DNA of 64,000 nucleotides from Leptasterias polaris. Its lineage: Eukaryota; Echinodermata; Asteroidea; Forcipulatida; Asteriidae. Shown piece after piece: positions 12,031 to 24,210 of this stretch. The notes below the pieces were generated by a model. That model had not been told where the DNA came from and made no database searches. It saw only the letters and a program-made list of their open reading frames with translations. The stretch lies in contig JAZGTN010000044.1 of assembly GCA_037783415.1 (NCBI GenBank), forward strand, positions 310,001 through 374,000, read 5' to 3'. The translations under genes and the position numbers were made by a program. The first letter of the stretch is position 1. Each line of letters starts with the position of its first letter.

Positions 12031-13718
12031 CTTGATTACACTTGTAATCTTAAAAGTTTCTTGTATAGGGAATGTTTGCCTGAAGACAAGCATACTTCAA
12101 TTTACAAGCATTCTTTGCTTATGCTGGTAGTGCAGAAACTTAATAATGCTAACCCTGTAAAGAGGAGAGTGGTGCCCGCAAACGCAAACAAATTTCACTG
12201 TAAAGTGTAAGGAGAGCCATCCAGAAGGAAATTGCTTAGCTTCCAAAATGCTTAGTGTTGCATACATTACAATGAAGATGCAATAGTGTGGTTGTTCTGT
12301 TACACAATGACTTAATTGCGTGCAAAATGCACTTGATTACAATATTTAACCACTTCATGTCGGATGTCATGGCTTATGTAGACTCAAATTTTGTTTGGAC
12401 AGACTTACTGAAGACATTTTTTAACACCCGAAACAACTTCAGATTTTACTCCATTTTTGCTGACATGCTGATGACTGAAAGTTTTATTCACCCGGACTTT
12501 CCATTGTGTCGTGTGTTTAGGCAGGCACCTACTTGTACATATGCAATATTATATGCTTCATGCACAGAGCGACAACAGGTTCTAGTAAACTAGACTTGTA
12601 AAATCCCTTTCCGGGGTTAATTTGTAACCCCTGATTCAAGACCTTTGTTCTGTCGTTATAGTAATGTGGCATACAAGAATGGACAGGCTGCCACTATAGT
12701 TTGTCATTGTATTTGGCTCAAAAGGAGGGAAGTTCGAGCATTCAAAGATTCCATTAAATGTATCATGGCAGATTTTCAGCCCTGGCTCACAGCCAAGGTT
12801 CTGTGAATCACAGTGAATGCTTTAATTTGTTACATGTACTTTGATTTTATTGGCTTTGGTTGTATTTTTGATTTCTACAAAAAGATGAATTTCCACCCAA
12901 AACGTGCCATTATACATTGCCAGTTGAAAATAAAGAATCAGAGTGTCACTTAGTCACATAGAACATGTAGAATTAGCAGTTGACACAAATCTGATTTACA
13001 CTTATGTAGCTAGTACACACCTGTAGTAGCCATTGGAGTCTAATTGACTACACATTCAAGGACAAACTCTACACAATTGAATGAAACATTTCATGGCAAT
13101 GCAGGAGGTAGCTTTGTTAAAATGAAATAATATGCAGAAACACAATTTACTGCATCAGCCTATACTGCACATTATGTGTACAATGTATATGTGTACAAAT
13201 GTAGAATGTGTACTTGAATGATTTGATGAGGCTGATGTTCATGTAGAGCCGTATTTCATTAAACTGAAAATATAAAACTCCTATTGCCTATGGATTCTAT
13301 AAAGTGCATGGCTGAAAAATCAGCTTGTAAGTTATGATTTTTAAGGTAGTTTATAATTATATTTTTATAGAAATCAAGGTACATCCTACAATGTACATGT
13401 ATGCAGGTCCTAAGAGCTTCAGAAGAAAAAGCTATCTCAGAACATGAACATTTTTACTCAATGAATAAATGGTGGATGAATGAGCTAGTGAGTGCAATTC
13501 AGTATGTGTCAGTCAGTCTATACAGTCAGAGATGTAATAATAATGGAACAAGCCATTCATGGGATGGATTTCATTATGGATGATGACTTCTTTCATAGCG
13601 GAATAGACCAATTCTTAAGGCACAGTCATGCAGACAGACAAACTGTAGCCTATAACTGCTTCAAATATTGAGTGCTATGATTAAAACTACGACTCTTTGA
13701 GGTGATCCTAATGGCGCG
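12031..13718. other. Intron sequence, no feature seen
   Basis: AT-rich intron with several TACATGTA strings; nothing coding or structured could be supported. Confidence 0.45.
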
Positions 13719-14867
13719 CAGTGTTCTCCACACACGTATTTTGGGAGGGCGGGCCGCCCTCCCAAAGTTTAAGGCCGCCCTGCCAAAGAATTGGCCGCCC
13801 TGCTAAAATAATTGGCCGCCCTGCCAAAAAAAAGACAGACTATTTTTAGCCTGCACTTAATACTATCAAACGAGTGGCCGACGAGCCAAGCCCGACTTCT
13901 AAACTGCAGCATTGGAATTGCGATCGTTCATTTAAATTTAGTATACAAACGTTAAAACACGATGCACACACAATCACATGGTTCTGACTGCCGAGTATCC
14001 ACCGCGCATATGGTAGTCCATGCATAGCGCATACACAACACACACGGTCCAAAGTCCAAGCTAACCAACATTCCGCACGCCGTTGTTTTTATTGGCCGTT
14101 GATTACCATATTCATAAGAGAGCTTTCTAGACTCCAACGCAGTACACATTCACGAGCCGATAAAAAATTGCAACACAGTGTGCCGCACGCCTGCAGATTG
14201 GTACAATGTACAGCCTTGAAGGATATTCAAACATTGACAACTTTTGCCAATAGAGGGCGTTGCGGGGCAAAGTTCATTGAATTTGTTCTCAATGTGCGTA
14301 CCGTGCGTTGTTTACCGATCGTTGAATCTCGACGATTTTGTTGAAAACGAAGTTCTAAACAACGGAACCTCTAATCACAAATCCATGAAAATGGTTGTTG
14401 ATGAAAAAGGTATTATTGAGGGCAGAAATTAGGGAATAAGATCGTCCAAAACATTTTTTATTTTTATTTTTTTCTGTTTCGAAAATTGCACGTGTGGGCT
14501 ATCCGATCACCACCAACGCATATAAATCCAGCTTTCTAAAATCCAACACTGAGCGGCATACCCCTCTGATGTTTTTGGCGCGGCGCACAAAGCAAAATGT
14601 ATAACAAATTGCAGGTTTTGAATTAGTTTTACAACAAGGTTGTTTCGACAGAATGAAATGGATGTCAATCATTCTCCTTATTATAGTGTCGGGGCCCGGG
14701 GGTTAATAATTTTATTTTTAAGAAAAGGATTATCTCAGGTGTTTTTTCCTTTCACGTGCGATGACGTCATAAACCAACGGGCGCCATTTTGATGACGTCA
14801 TATCGACGGGCGCCATTTTGATTACGTCATGCCGCCCTCCCAAAGAAAAAGTCTGTGGAGAACACTG
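13719..14867. mobile_element. Non-autonomous DNA transposon, hAT-like ends (CAGTGTTCTCC)
   Basis: The left end CAGTGTTCTCCACACACG reappears inverted at the right end with an inner GGGAGGGCGG / CCGCCCTCCC match, giving inverted repeats of about 35 bases. Flanks share GCGCG (13714-13718 and 14868-14872) as a likely target duplication. Inside the left end is a threefold repeat of about 21 bases built on GGCCGCCCTGCCAAA; inside the right end a 31-base repeat with TGACGTCA and GGGCGCCATTTTGAT. No transposase is present. The end sequence suggests the hAT superfamily, but a 5-base duplication is short for hAT. Confidence 0.82.
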
Positions 14868-15818
14868 GCGCGTTCTTCTTTCCCGAGGCGAAGCTAAGGG
14901 AAAATAGAATGCTCTGGTAATCAAACTATATGACTCCCAAGGTGATCCTTGGTAACAAGCTAAAATATCATTCCATATGCACCATCTGTGACTGGTATCC
15001 TGCTTATATTTGCTTAGCAGAAAACCATTAAGCAATACATTGTATTTGCTGTTTGAGCAGCTCTTTGAAATTAGTAAACATGGTTAGGACTCCTTGCAGT
15101 CTGCAGCCACAAGGGACTTCTATAATAGTTGTACATAGATGAGAGACTGGTTGATAATTGACTTGAATATTAGGAATATTTAAAGGTAACAAAACTTGTT
15201 TGTTTACAGGGAACCAGTGAAGTTCAAAGAATGTGGAGTGATGTGAGAGTGAGGATAGAGGGCATGCATAAAAACTATGAGAAGTCTAAATAAATAAATT
15301 ATATGTGGATGTGTACATTTTCAGTAGCTTTACAAATTACAACTAAATTAGGTTTACCCTTTAAACAGCTTTCTTTTACAGTGGAATTCATTCCCCTCTT
15401 TTTATTTTTTTTAAATAATACATACGTACATGTTCTGTTTATAAAATACATTGTTTTATAGAAAAACATGTATGTTCATGTACATCATGTCAATACTTGT
15501 ACAGTACTCATATTTCCTGATAATTGTGTTCTGGTGCTATTTTCACTTTCATAACACTTATCATTTTACAAACTTACAAATATGTACATGTGTATGTACA
15601 GTACACTGTGTATTCTTCTTTGATGTTTACATTTTCTCTCCTGCATTGGATGACGTATGTAGAGCAGAGTTCCTTTGATTTTAGCAATTTCTCCCAATAG
15701 TTTTGGTTCTCAATAATATCTAGATATATCAGTCATTCTCATGATTTTTGTAAAATTGTTTCTTACAATTTACCACATAACGATATTCACCATATATTTT
15801 TGTTGTTCCTGTGCACAG
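14868..15818. other. Intron sequence, no feature seen
   Basis: AT-rich intron up to flippase exon b. The frame at 15741-15935 overlaps the exon only by reading through it. Confidence 0.45.
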
Positions 15819-15899
15819 TTACTTATTGACAGTCCGGTCAGCCCCATTACAAGTATTCTACCTCTAGTCTTCGTCATCCTTGTCACTGCTGTCAAACAG
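15819..15899 (+). CDS. ATP11: ATP11-like flippase, exon b (TM2)
   Basis: The exon is 81 bases, phase 0, after TGCACAG and before GTAAGA. It encodes LLIDSPVSPITSILP then a hydrophobic stretch ending VTAVKQ, the loop and second transmembrane segment. The preceding intron is about 11.8 kb and holds LINE, SINE and DNA-transposon copies. Confidence 0.92.
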
Positions 15900-16354
15900 G
15901 TAAGATACATGAAGGAATCAAACTGTGTAGCTTGATATACATGTATATCAATCATAACTTTGAAGTTAGCTTTCAGACTAATACTGTTTTACTTTGAAGT
16001 CGTCTTTTGCAAGATAACAAAAGAGTTTTTGTAAATTACAAACACTTCATTCCCAGTCGTAGAGCTGAAAGTACATTGAATGGAATTAACAGAATCGGTC
16101 CTTTAAAATAGAAATAAATATTTAAATCAATCAATTGTACATCTGGCAAGCCGATTCAACAGTGTCTAGATCACGTTTTTCAGTATTTATTGACAAATCA
16201 TGGTGAGAAGAATTTGGGGCAAAGCTACCGTGTAGCTGACTGCCTACATATGGCTGTTTGCGTAGAATCCTGAACTGAGATTACATGTATGCATTATCCG
16301 GAAGTAGAAATTTGTTGTTGCCCTAATTAACAAAGATAAAACATTGCCAGCACA
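15900..16354. other. Intron sequence, no feature seen
   Basis: Intron between flippase exons b and c before the TTAA-flanked element. No further signal. Confidence 0.45.
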
Positions 16355-16358
16355 TTAA

Positions 16359-16697
16359 AGGGTGTGTACAACATTGGTAATTGCCAAAGACCTGTATCCA
16401 AACTTGATGTGACCCAACATATACATGAAATAACAAACCTGTGAAAGTTTAAGCTCAATCGGTCTTCAGAGTCATGAGAAAACAGTGAAAAACCCCCTTA
16501 TATAATTTAACTTTTTTTCAAACATCAAATTTTATCCTGCAGGATAAAGACTATTGTTTTACTCATTTCCTAAAAACTATGGCATTTCAAGCCAAACTAT
16601 TTCAAGGGAAGTTTTCCAACCATGACCATCTTATACCGTGTAAGTTATGTGTAAATCTGTAAGTTATTTTCAATCTTACCAATGTTGTACACACCCT
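16359..16697. mobile_element. Kolobok-like MITE with TTAA target duplication
   Basis: Terminal inverted repeats AGGGTGTGTACAACATTGGT and its complement bound a 339-base element, flanked on both sides by TTAA (16355-16358 and 16698-16701). TTAA duplication with a purine-starting end points to Kolobok-type transposition rather than piggyBac. No open frame inside, so it must be moved in trans. Confidence 0.85.
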
Positions 16698-16701
16698 TTA
16701 A

Positions 16702-17252
16702 CGCATGTACATGTACATATGTCATGTATGTGAAGGATGTCTCAACTTACATGTAGGATTAAACGTTTAAATAATGAGCAAGTTTGATTTCTACCTCCAT
16801 CAGTAGTAAAGTAAAGTTGGTCTAATTACTCTCGAAACCTATCCGATCCATAATTTGTTCACATTTTTATACCATGCCTGTTTTGGTTGTGGCAATCAAA
16901 ATAATCAATGGTGGTTCAGGAGAGTTCTGATGCTATTTTCTTGGAACTATCGGAGCATTGGTAATGGTATTGGTACAAACTTTATAATCAAGGAGCTTTT
17001 GAAATGAAAGAGATCAACTGTTTTATGGTAGTTAACAATCCTGTACATTGTTTTAAATTTCCAAATAGAATGTGTCATAATGGAAATTACTGCAGTGAAA
17101 TTGAAATGTCTTTGTGTCCTAAATCTTATGCTCAATAAGCATGAGAATGTTGATTTATTGAAGATAGCAATGGTTGCTTCTTCCTATTTTGTAAATTGTT
17201 TTTTGTAACCCATAGTCAGTCTAAATATTTGTGTGCTGTTTTTTCCCCCCAG
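16702..17252. other. Intron sequence, no feature seen
   Basis: Plain intron up to exon c, ending in a strong T/C tract. Confidence 0.45.
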
Positions 17253-17360
17253 GCATATGAGGACTGGTTACGGCACAAGGCTGATAATGAAGTCAATAAG
17301 AGACCAACTTCGATTTTGCAGGAACGCAGTATTAAAGAAATCCACTCCTATCAAATAAAT
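17253..17360 (+). CDS. ATP11: ATP11-like flippase, exon c (YEDWLRHKAD)
   Basis: The exon is 108 bases, phase 0, after a C-rich tract plus AG and before GTAAGC. It starts AYEDWLRHKADNEVNKRP, the post-TM2 motif typical of ATP11 proteins, and continues into the start of the actuator domain. Confidence 0.93.
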
Positions 17361-18687
17361 GTAAGCCCCCGACCCCCACACTCAGAATAGTGGTTTTTGC
17401 TTGTCTGTGGTGCATGTCTGTTCACTTAACGTGCCCTCAATGGCTTTGACCCGGCTACATTTCTTGCCTCATTCATTCTTCCTCTGTCACTCGTCCTGGT
17501 CTACAATCATTTACAGCCCTAAACTTTATGAGATTCGTTTCAAAAGAAGTTTGGGGGCCAGTGCATTAATTAGGTCGCTACGGATTAAAAAATCCTTTTC
17601 CTGTTACCCGTGCAGGATTACTTTCAATCAAAAAGCCCTTTTTTCCTCCAGCCATAATTTGTATTGTCAATGAAACTCAGTTTGGACACCCATAGAAAGG
17701 CATTTTCTCAGTGACAATTACATACTTTAATGGCTCGTATTTTTTTACCGTCATGTTTCTGAATCACAGTCATGACCAAACCATTGGAAATCCACTAAGT
17801 CAGGACCCACTTCCAAGATGGAACAAATGACATCTCAGAGAGAGATCAAAGGCCTTATGACAATGCAGTATAATCCATTTTTCCAAAATCTTGGCTGGTA
17901 TATGAAAGGTACAAGTCTAAGATAAAGGCATTAGGCACAAATCCATCTAAAGAGTTAATCCATTCATTGTTTGCAATGCCTGCACCTGGGCCACCGCAGG
18001 GACTCCTTGAAAACAGTTGCCTGTGATCCACTACAGTGTCTCACCATGTGGCCTGTTGACATGACCACCACAAACACCCACACGTGGCCTGTTGACATAA
18101 TCACCGCCAACATGTACAGAAACTCAAATGCCAGTTTGTAAGACTGCAGCTGCGCATTGTGTAAGAGTTTTACGCATTATTGCATCCTCCAAAGCAAACT
18201 GGTTAAATATCAGTCCAATGTTTTTACATGAGAAAGACACTGTGCCAGCCTACGGTACTATCATGTGTTGAATTTATTTACCCTCTTACTGATTGATCAT
18301 TTAACATCATTCAACAAATTATAATGTGTAAAGTTATTATCACTGTGCCATTTTGCAATATGATGTGGTGGCTGTAAACACAAAAACAACCCATTCATAG
18401 ATCATTGAATATCATCTGATAGGTTCTTGTATCATAAAGCCATATTATAGTATGCTAGCCAGCAATGTGATATGTGCTTAATCTACACAGTACGTGGTAA
18501 ACAGTATGTGTTCATGTACATTTTGTTTTTTTACACCCCATTCTTACATACGTACATGTGGTGCCTTTTAAAAAACCCTAATGATCATTAAATATAACTC
18601 AAATTGTGTGTGAAACTTACATTTTGTATAATTGGGAGGCACATTGTAGGCCTTGTTTAACGAGCTATAACATGTTGTGATTGTTAG
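17361..18687. other. Intron sequence, no clear feature
   Basis: The 90-codon frame at 17401-17673 shows no domain. Near 18040-18110 the string GTGGCCTGTTGACAT occurs twice, a small duplication. Nothing else is supported. Confidence 0.4.
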
Positions 18688-18816
18688 GTGGGAGACATAG
18701 TGAAAGTCAAAGTGGAGGAGGAGCTTCCATGTGATATGGTTCTATTGTCATCTTACAAGGAAGAAGGAGAATGCTATGTCACTACAGCCAATCTAGATGG
18801 AGAAACAAACCTTAAG
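18688..18816 (+). CDS. ATP11: ATP11-like flippase, exon d (actuator DGET)
   Basis: The exon is 129 bases, phase 0, after TTGTTAG and before GTATAC. It reads [20 protein letters not shown] and ends [17 protein letters not shown] is the P4 counterpart of the TGES loop of other P-type ATPases; its Glu (codon 18802-18804) is expected to assist dephosphorylation. Confidence 0.95.
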
Positions 18817-19607
18817 GTATACATTCCTTCATTGATACTGTTAAGAAATAACAAGCTAGACAAATGTATTGTGGATTTATGGATAATGACCCCTTGCTCC
18901 AATGTCATGTTCTCGGCAACGCTCACCATTTTGGGAGCCAAGTTGAACGTAAAAATTACACTAAGTGTGTGATTGCGACGTTGTATAAAATATGCACTAC
19001 CGTAATCTTCGGCATATAAGCCGCCCGCTGTATAAGCCGCTATGCCAAGAATTTGTCAAAACAAGATTTATGCGTCCGTGTATAAGCCACCTGGCGTATA
19101 AGACGCAGTAATGACCGCACACACAGAAGGGCCGTGCGTGTTTGTGGTCCTTTGTGGTGATGTACAGTGACTGGCGGGCGGCACATCAGTCATTGTACAT
19201 AACCACAAAGTGCGTCTTGCGTTGCATTGAAGTCAATACAGCTGTAGATGGTGCACCGCTTGGTTGCCCTCTTCCTGTGCTCTGTATTTCACATCAATTT
19301 GCACGTTTCTGTTTTATTTTGATTCTACGTATTTTATATCAGTCATGTTAGTTGGCATCATGGATCTTTTTGGTCAAGTTTAGTTGGTTTTCGTGGAGTA
19401 TTTGCTGTGTTCTGCTGTGATTTGAGGAAACTTGGAGGTTCATTACCTTGTGTGCTGTATGTGCGGTGCAGCCATGTTGGACAGCTGTATACTCTGTGCA
19501 GTATACTGTGCTGTGTGCATGACATTTTAATCTTCTATGAATGGACTTAACTCCTTTCACTGGACCTGTCTCCTTTAAGTCTCCTTTAGGTCTAGCTGAA
19601 TAGGATA

Positions 19608-20534
19608 ATGCCCAGGATTAAGCTTTCAGCCTTTATATTCCTGACTTTGGTATTGTGTGTGCAAGCCTCTGAATGGAAACTCAGTTCAAAGACTGCAACT
19701 TCATGTACCAGTATACAGTGTGGCAATGGCAGCCATTTACCATCATATGCCTATCATTCTACAAGAATCAAGAGATACTTGCATGGCCGTATACCATATC
19801 ATAGCAATGGAACTTCAACATTTCAGCTGGCACTTGTTATCTGTGGGGATGTCAGCCCGAACCCTGGCCCAACAACAGCAACGCAAGGTAGAGAATATGA
19901 AAGACACAATGCAACTAGAAAGCCGGTTGCATATGATAGAGCTGATCTCTTAGCACTGAATCCGGCGCATAGGCAATGGCAGCAGCTCAACATCACTTAC
20001 GACAGCACTTCCCTCCACACCTTCAACACCACGCACGGTAATGGAATACTCCGGCTACCCGCACAAGACTTCAAGAGAGTCAAATCCTTTGGCATCCTAC
20101 GCAAACGACCAACTCATCGCGGTAGTAAGGGCGCCAAAAGAAGACTCTGACGACCCTCGAGCACTCGGTCATCTCTGACAGAGACACCATCAGTCTCGTC
20201 AGGTTCTTCACCCTCAACTTCTACCTCTTCATCATCAACTTCTACATCTTTAAGCAAACCAACAAGGGATCACATCACATTCTGCATGCTGAATGCTCGA
20301 TCACTACGCAACAAATCTACAGAATTTCAGGATTTTGTCATAGATCATCACCTTGACGTTGCTTGTATCTGCGAAACGTGGTTAACCTCCAGCGATGACG
20401 CAGTGGTAGCAGATCTTCGTCCTAATGGCTTCTCCTTCATGCACAAGCCCAGAGCTTCTAGATGCGGAGGTGGTGTCGGCTTCCTCTACCGAAATGATCT
20501 CTGTGCTAACATCAAATCAACCAGCTTTGTATGA
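19608..20534 (+). pseudogene. LINE N-terminal region, 2A-like motif, truncated endonuclease
   Basis: Codons from ATG 19608 give a hydrophobic leader (LSAFIFLTLVLCVQA), then at residues 81-88 (19848-19871) DVSPNPGP, close to the D(V/I)ExNPGP signature of ribosome-skipping 2A peptides. A TGA at 20148-20150 interrupts the frame; the same frame then continues through a Ser/Thr-rich stretch to MLNARSLRNKSTEFQDF and VACICETWL, the endonuclease start, and ends at 20534. The catalytic GDFN and SDH parts are missing, so the endonuclease is inactive. Confidence 0.75.
19848..19871 (+). other. 2A-like ribosome-skipping motif (DVSPNPGP)
   Basis: Eight codons read D-V-S-P-N-P-G-P after the hydrophobic run FQLALVICG. 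2A peptides are known from APE-type non-LTR elements, including those of echinoderms, where they separate the N-terminal part from the rest of the protein. The usual Glu at the third position is Ser here, so activity is uncertain. Confidence 0.6.
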
Positions 20535-22438
20535 CAGCTTTGAAACTATGTCAGATAGACAGTGTTGATAGCGCAGTCAACCTCTACAACACTGAGCTTA
20601 AGACACTTCTTGACAAAAAAGCACCTCCTAAGATGCGACAAGTCAAGAACAATCGGCATAGTCCTTGGTACAGTCATACGATCACCATAGCAAAGCGTAA
20701 ACGGCGACTTCTAGAACGTCGATGGCGCTCCAATGGTAAACTTCATGTCGATTGGCAGTTATATTGTACCCAGAGAAATGTAGTTAACAAACTAGTCACA
20801 TTGGCAAAACGCACTCATTTCAGAGGCATCATCGAAGATTGTGGCAATGACTCCAAACGCCTCTTCGCTGTCGCTAACCGTCTTCTTCACCGAAAGCAAC
20901 CCTCTCCCTTCCCATCTCACACCAACGGTCGGTCGATGGCACAGCTTTTTAGTCAGTTTTTCAGGAACAAGGTTTCCACTATCTGCAGTGGCCTTTCTCC
21001 TGATGAGTCTGCCCATCAAATGTCCCTGACAACGGCATTTTTAAACTCCTTCCGACCAACGTCATCAGAAGAAATTGAATCACTTATACGTAAACTTCCA
21101 GCCAAGTCTTGCGAACTAGATCCCATCCCTACAAGTCTACTTAAAGACTGTTCTACGACATTTGCACCAATTATCGCCAGAATCATCAACCTTAGCATTG
21201 AACAAGCTTCAGTCCCTTCAGCTTTAAAACTAGCACACATCCATCCTCTCCTCAAGAAACCCTCACTCGATCCAGAATCTCTACAGAATTACCGACCTGT
21301 ATCACACCTTTCATATCTATTTAAGCTACTCGAACGTGTCGTGTTTTCAAGACTCTCTGAATACCTCCTCGAAAACAATCTCTTCGATCAGCAGCAATCT
21401 GCATATCGTCCAAACCACAGTGTCGAGACTCTTCTTCTCAACATTTCTAATTACATTTTGCAGGAAATGGACAATGGTAAAATTACTGCTCTAGTACTTC
21501 TCGATTTATCTTCAGCATTTGATACTGTAAACCATAACATCTTGTTGAACACTCTCACATCACTTGGTATAAAGGGTCAAGCTCATAAATGGTTCCAGTC
21601 ATATCTATCTGATCACCATCAAATTGTTTGTATCGATGATCATAAATCTGATTCCTCTTGTGTTACGCGCGGAGTACCGCAAGGTTCTGTTGGTGGCCCT
21701 ACTTTGTTTTCGTTGTACTTGATAGGGTTGAAACACATACTCGCAAATCACTCTGTAAAATATCATTGTTATGCAGACGATATTCAACTATACATTTCTT
21801 TTCAACCAACTCAAACCGATGCCGCTAATGCAATTCAAAAACTTGAAGCTTGTATCTTTGATGTACAAAATTGGATGAGTTTATATTCTTTGAAATTGAA
21901 CAATGCCAAATCTGAGTTTATACTTTTTGGTTCCAAGGCACAATTACATAAGGTTAATGTAACATCAATGACGATGGGTGATACTATAATTCCATTGTCT
22001 AGTTCTTGTAGAAATCTCGGAGTAATATTTGATTCTAATATGTTAATGTCAAAACAAATATCTAGTGTATGTAAATCTGTTCGGTACCAGCTGCGTAATT
22101 TAGGCTTTATTCGCAAATATTTGACTTGTTCCTCTACCCAAAGAATTGTCCACGCACTAATTTCTTCTCGTTTAGATTTTGGTAATGCCCTGGTTTATCA
22201 GTTGCCCCAGTCCCAACTCACACAATTACAAAAACTACAAAACACAGCAGCCCGCATTGTAACACTCACAAAGAAATTCACTCACATCACTCCTGTACTA
22301 CAGACACTCCATTGGCTACCAATTGATCAACGCATTAAATTTAAGATTTTGCTATTAACTTTTCACTGTATACATGGTTCTGCCCCTAGCTACAATGCTT
22401 CTTTGATAAAACAGTACAACCCTACACGACCCCTCTGA
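20531..22438 (+). pseudogene. LINE reverse transcriptase, 635-codon open frame
   Basis: The frame shows LQNYRPVSHLSYLFKLLERV, LVLLDLSSAFDTVNHN, GVPQGSVGGPTLFSLY, the catalytic YADD (21770-21781) followed by IQLYISF, and the C-terminal LHWLPIDQRIKFKILL segment. All core RT motifs are intact. The frame ends early at 22438; the missing C-terminal piece (AGPTLWNKLPQHI...) continues in another frame to about 22616. It begins just after an endonuclease deletion, so this ATG is probably not a natural start. Confidence 0.9.
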
Positions 22439-22790
22439 TCCTCTCAGTCTGGCTTACTCTCTATCCCTCCAAGCAAAAAATCATGGGGGGGACAGGGCTT
22501 TTGCACATGCGGGTCCTACACTCTGGAATAAGTTACCTCAACACATTATAAATATTACGTCCTTAGAATCTTTTAAGATTAGTCTGAAAACTTACATCTT
22601 CCAAGTCGCATTTCAGTAATTTCCAGTAGTTTCATTATGTGTTTTTATATATGTTTATGTACCAAAATTGTTCATACTTATGTTCAAATGTTCATGTTTT
22701 TTGTTTTGCATGGGAAGATTAGTTAACTGCGCCCTGAGCACCTTGAAAAAGGTGGAATTGGCGCATTAGAAGATTCCTTTATTATAATAT

Positions 22791-24210
22791 GTGTTGGAGT
22801 TAACACCAACGATCGTTATTGAAATCGTTAATTAGAATGGTCTGCAGTCAAGTGGGTCTTTTTTCTTTTTTTAAGTGTGGACATAATAGGGACATTGATA
22901 CAGGCAACCTTTGGAGCATTGGCTGGCGCATCACTCCCTGAACTGACGGTCCGTGTGGAAACACGAGGGCCAGTTCCTAGACCACCAGACGGGGCCATTC
23001 CTGTTATATTGGTATCTTTATTGAGGAAAGTAACACACAAGATACGTTTATATATTACTACAAAGGTTCTTTGGTGAACATTCCCAAAATAGTTTCATAA
23101 CTAAAAAGTATTAATAATAACATTTAATAAAGTTCAATTCTACATTGTAAACGGGACTGTGGTGACTGATGGGCAATAATCTCTTTTATTTTGTGGTAGT
23201 CCTGAGAAGGACTGTTTGGTTTTTTCTTGTTTTTCTTTTTAATAAAAGTCAATAATAGCCCAATATCATGATAATAAAGCTAATTGATTGCCCCTTTGAT
23301 TATCACGAAAGAAAAACCCCAAGAATTAATAATAGAAAAACAATCTTTATTTCAGTCCCACATCCCGACCAGTTTCATGATAGTAAAGTGAATACCCTGT
23401 CCCTGTGATAATCACGAAGGATGAAACAAATCAGTTTATACAAAAATAATCTTTAAATTATCTTTTATAATAATGTGCTAAATGCCCACCCCCCATTATC
23501 TGATATACCGGTTATAAAGTAACAAACAACGCCTCGATCCCCCCGATTTGACGACCTAGTTCTTTGTGTCTCATTCACTCGTAGCTGGCCGTGGCGGTGT
23601 CGCATGTTTGAGCTTACACGAGTTTAGCCTGAACATCTGACGTCACACTTCTAGGCACGTGTTATAACACCAGGGGTGCGTTTTCGCGGCTGTAATTGAT
23701 TAACCAATGGCCAATTCAACCGAAACGGTTATTGGTTACGACCGCAGCACCCCAGCAGATACCACCATTGAGCACCTGGATGGATCCCGCCGGATGTACC
23801 TTGGGCCGCACATTCATACCCCACTGGTCACCTGCCTTTTCAGGGCATAAGTACGGTACACGCAAGCGGTCACCAGCGAAAGTCATAATCGAAGCAAGCT
23901 TCGTGGGTGCAAGTTTCACGACTCCACCAGCGAAAGTCATAATCGAAGCAAGCATCGTGGGCGCAAGTTTCACGACTCCTCAGCTCGAAAGATAAGCTGG
24001 GATTTTCAACATTTTGTAAAAACCATCACATTACATAGGCCATGTTTTGGTGTGTTTTTTGGGTTGTTTTTCGGTTCAGACAATTGTTTCGTTTCAGAAA
24101 TATTTTACTAATGGTCTTTTTCAAAACAAGATTTATGCGTGAGTGTATAAGCCGCCCGGCATATAAGCCGCCGAAATGTTTAAAAGGGGCAAAATCAATG
24201 TATAAGCCGC
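22791..24210. other. Interior of the TA-flanked element, mostly unexplained
   Basis: About 1.4 kb of unique-looking sequence. A frame at 22877-23077 and its minus-strand mirror are Gly/Pro-rich and unrecognised. At 23700-23745 three CCAAT boxes, two on the + strand and one inverted, occur within 45 bases together with AACCGAAACGGTT-like symmetry, which could be an old promoter. A 54-base tandem duplication lies at 23872-23979. Confidence 0.35.
23872..23979. repeat. 54-base tandem duplication (two copies)
   Basis: ACCAGCGAAAGTCATAATCG begins both copies at 23872 and 23926. The copies differ at two positions (CTTCG/CATCG and GGGTG/GGGCG), so the duplication is recent. Confidence 0.85.

Larger units (their letters stand above)
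19608..22790 (+). mobile_element. CR1/L2-like non-LTR retrotransposon with 2A-like motif
   Basis: In order: an N-terminal region with signal-peptide-like start and a DVSPNPGP motif, a Ser/Thr-rich linker, the first 80 or so residues of an endonuclease, an internal deletion, then a 635-codon reverse transcriptase frame and a 3' tail with GCGCATTAGAAGATTCC. It is the best preserved LINE here but carries one in-frame stop, one deletion with frame change and one late frameshift. Confidence 0.9.

Noticed and set aside
20531..20534. ATGA stop-start overlap between endonuclease and RT frames of the LINE, as in coupled re-initiation
   Set aside because: The endonuclease is cut at about 80 residues, so the overlap was created by a deletion rather than being a native junction.
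23205..23225. AGTCCT-GAGA-AGGACT hairpin resembling a histone mRNA end
   Set aside because: The stem and loop do not fit the conserved histone stem-loop, and no histone frame lies upstream.
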